DNA from: Hyaloperonospora brassicae
Taxonomy: Eukaryota; Oomycota; Peronosporomycetes; Peronosporales; Peronosporaceae
Length of the DNA: 31,501 nt
Assembly: GCA_947650285.1 (NCBI GenBank)
Contig: CANTFL010000893.1
Coordinates: 1 to 31,501, forward strand
Direction of reading: 5' to 3'
How positions within the stretch are numbered: position 1 is the stretch's first letter; each line of letters starts with the position of its first letter. The notes under the pieces were generated by a model. That model did not search any database. It was not told the DNA's origin and saw nothing but the letters and a program-made list of their open reading frames with translations. This document shows, one piece after another, positions 30,780 to 31,501 of the stretch. A program made the position numbers and the translations under genes.

Positions 30780-30791
30780 GGCTATGAGCCC
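30780..30791 (+). other. Copia primer binding site (half-tRNA type)
   Basis: GGCTATGAGCCC directly follows the LTR. It differs by one base from GGTTATGAGCCC, the complement of the anticodon-loop region of initiator tRNA-Met (anticodon CAU). Drosophila copia-type elements prime from an internal tRNA-Met half in this way. The ATG at 30784 lies in this site and is an unlikely gag start. Confidence 0.65.
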
Positions 30792-30798
30792 AAGAACG

Positions 30799-31501
30799 AT
30801 GTCTTCTGCTCATGATGCCACCACCAAGATCTCCATCGACAAGTTCAACGGAGACAACTACGCGACATGGAGCCGCTACATGCGTGGCGTGTTCCTGACC
30901 AAGTCGACGTGGCACGTGGTGAACCGGGAGACGTCGCCGACCTTCGCGGACCCTCGCGCCATGGACGACTCCGTCAATACGAGCAACATCGCGTTCGGAC
31001 TGATGTTGCTCCACATGGACGCCGACTACCATCACATCGTCGATGATTGTGAGGAGGCGTGGATCGCGTGGGCGCGTTTGAAGACGCTGTATGGCGGGTC
31101 GCAGAAGGCTGGGCGCATCTACTTAAAACGTCAGCTGTTCAGCATGGAGATGAAGGAAGGCGGCAATGTGATGCATCATTGCAATGAAGTCCTCAACATC
31201 AGCGCGAATCTAAGCAGCATCGGCGCCAAGATGGAGGACGAGGACGTGGCGATCTGCTTGTTGCGCAGCCTCCCCAAGAGCTACGAGCATGTCGTGCTAA
31301 CATGGAGATGAGCAGCGCAGAACTGCGATCGCGAGACGTCATGAGAGTGCTCACGAATGAGCACATCAAGAGGCAAGGTGACAAGACGACATCGGTGAAG
31401 ACTGAAGACGCGGCGAAGGCGTTCAGTGCTGAGCGTGAACCTCGCCAGTGTACGTACTGCGGAAAATTGGGTCACACGGCGGAGCGGTGCTGGACCAAGC
31501 A
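30799..31501 (+). pseudogene. gag: Copia Gag with one frameshift, partial
   Basis: I prefer the ATG at 30799 ([20 protein letters not shown]) over 30784, which is in the PBS. The copia Gag domain (UBN2-like family) is evident: [68 protein letters not shown]. The frame ends at TGA 31309-31311, but the same protein continues in another frame from about 31299 ([20 protein letters not shown]), so one base was lost or gained near 31297-31300. The continuation reaches a CCHC zinc knuckle, CTYCGKLGHTAERC, just before the window end. Capsid and RNA-binding roles follow from the family. Confidence 0.82.

Larger units (their letters stand above)
30515..31501 (+). mobile_element. Ty1/copia element, 5' end (LTR, PBS, gag), truncated by window edge
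   Basis: A short LTR is followed by a primer site and a copia Gag in plus orientation, head-to-head with the minus-strand copia fragment on its left. The element continues beyond 31501. It looks younger than its neighbours: only one frame break is seen. Confidence 0.8.

Noticed and set aside
1..31501. Search for host genes, tRNA, rRNA, CRISPR or bacterial-type operons
   Set aside because: None seen. The whole window is accounted for by LTR retrotransposon sequence.

Overview
The window looks like repeat-rich DNA from an oomycete (Phytophthora or downy-mildew type). This is judged from the retrotransposon proteins, whose Ty3/gypsy and Ty1/copia sequences resemble those of Peronosporales, not from any host gene: I see no host gene, tRNA, rRNA or CRISPR. 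Essentially all 31.5 kb is nested and tandem LTR retrotransposon sequence, and every coding region carries frameshifts or nonsense codons.

Layout, left to right. 1-269: the end of an inverted (+ oriented) copy of a giant gypsy LTR. 270-1833: a truncated pol fragment (RT plus RNase H) of a different, single-RNase-H gypsy element on the minus strand. 1834-29175: an array LTR1 (1834-3608) - internal A (3609-14568) - LTR2 (14569-16426) - internal B (16427-27392) - LTR3 (27393-29175), in which two copies of one giant minus-strand Ty3/gypsy element share the middle LTR. 29176-30514: a copia pol fragment (integrase end plus RT) on the minus strand, cut on both sides. 30515-31501: a plus-strand copia element with its LTR, a half-tRNA-type primer site and the start of gag.

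The giant element (about 1.8 kb LTRs, about 11 kb interior) has, in its own orientation, LTR; primer site overlapping the gag ATG; a long Gag with a capsid-like region and three zinc knuckles; a probable -1 frameshift site (GUUAAAC directly before the UAG gag stop, followed by a stem); and a Pol with protease, RT, gypsy RNase H, a second archaeal/plant-type RNase H, a DDE integrase and a C-terminal chromodomain. Between pol and the 3' LTR it carries a long gene in the opposite direction (about 900 codons, coiled coil plus basic region plus C-terminal domain).

The most interesting observation is that this antisense gene appears to start inside the 3' LTR. A six-codon exon (MASFFT in A, MVSFFT in B) is followed by a GTAAGT donor. 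Splicing over 110-111 nt to a CTCAG acceptor just inside the internal region joins it in frame to the long ORF in both copies, and removes the LTR terminus and the polypurine tract. The logic resembles the spliced antisense gene of some deltaretroviruses, but in an oomycete gypsy element. Other points of note are a TAA codon shared by both copies at the tyrosine of the RT YIDD box, and a very strong excess of GATC in the giant element.
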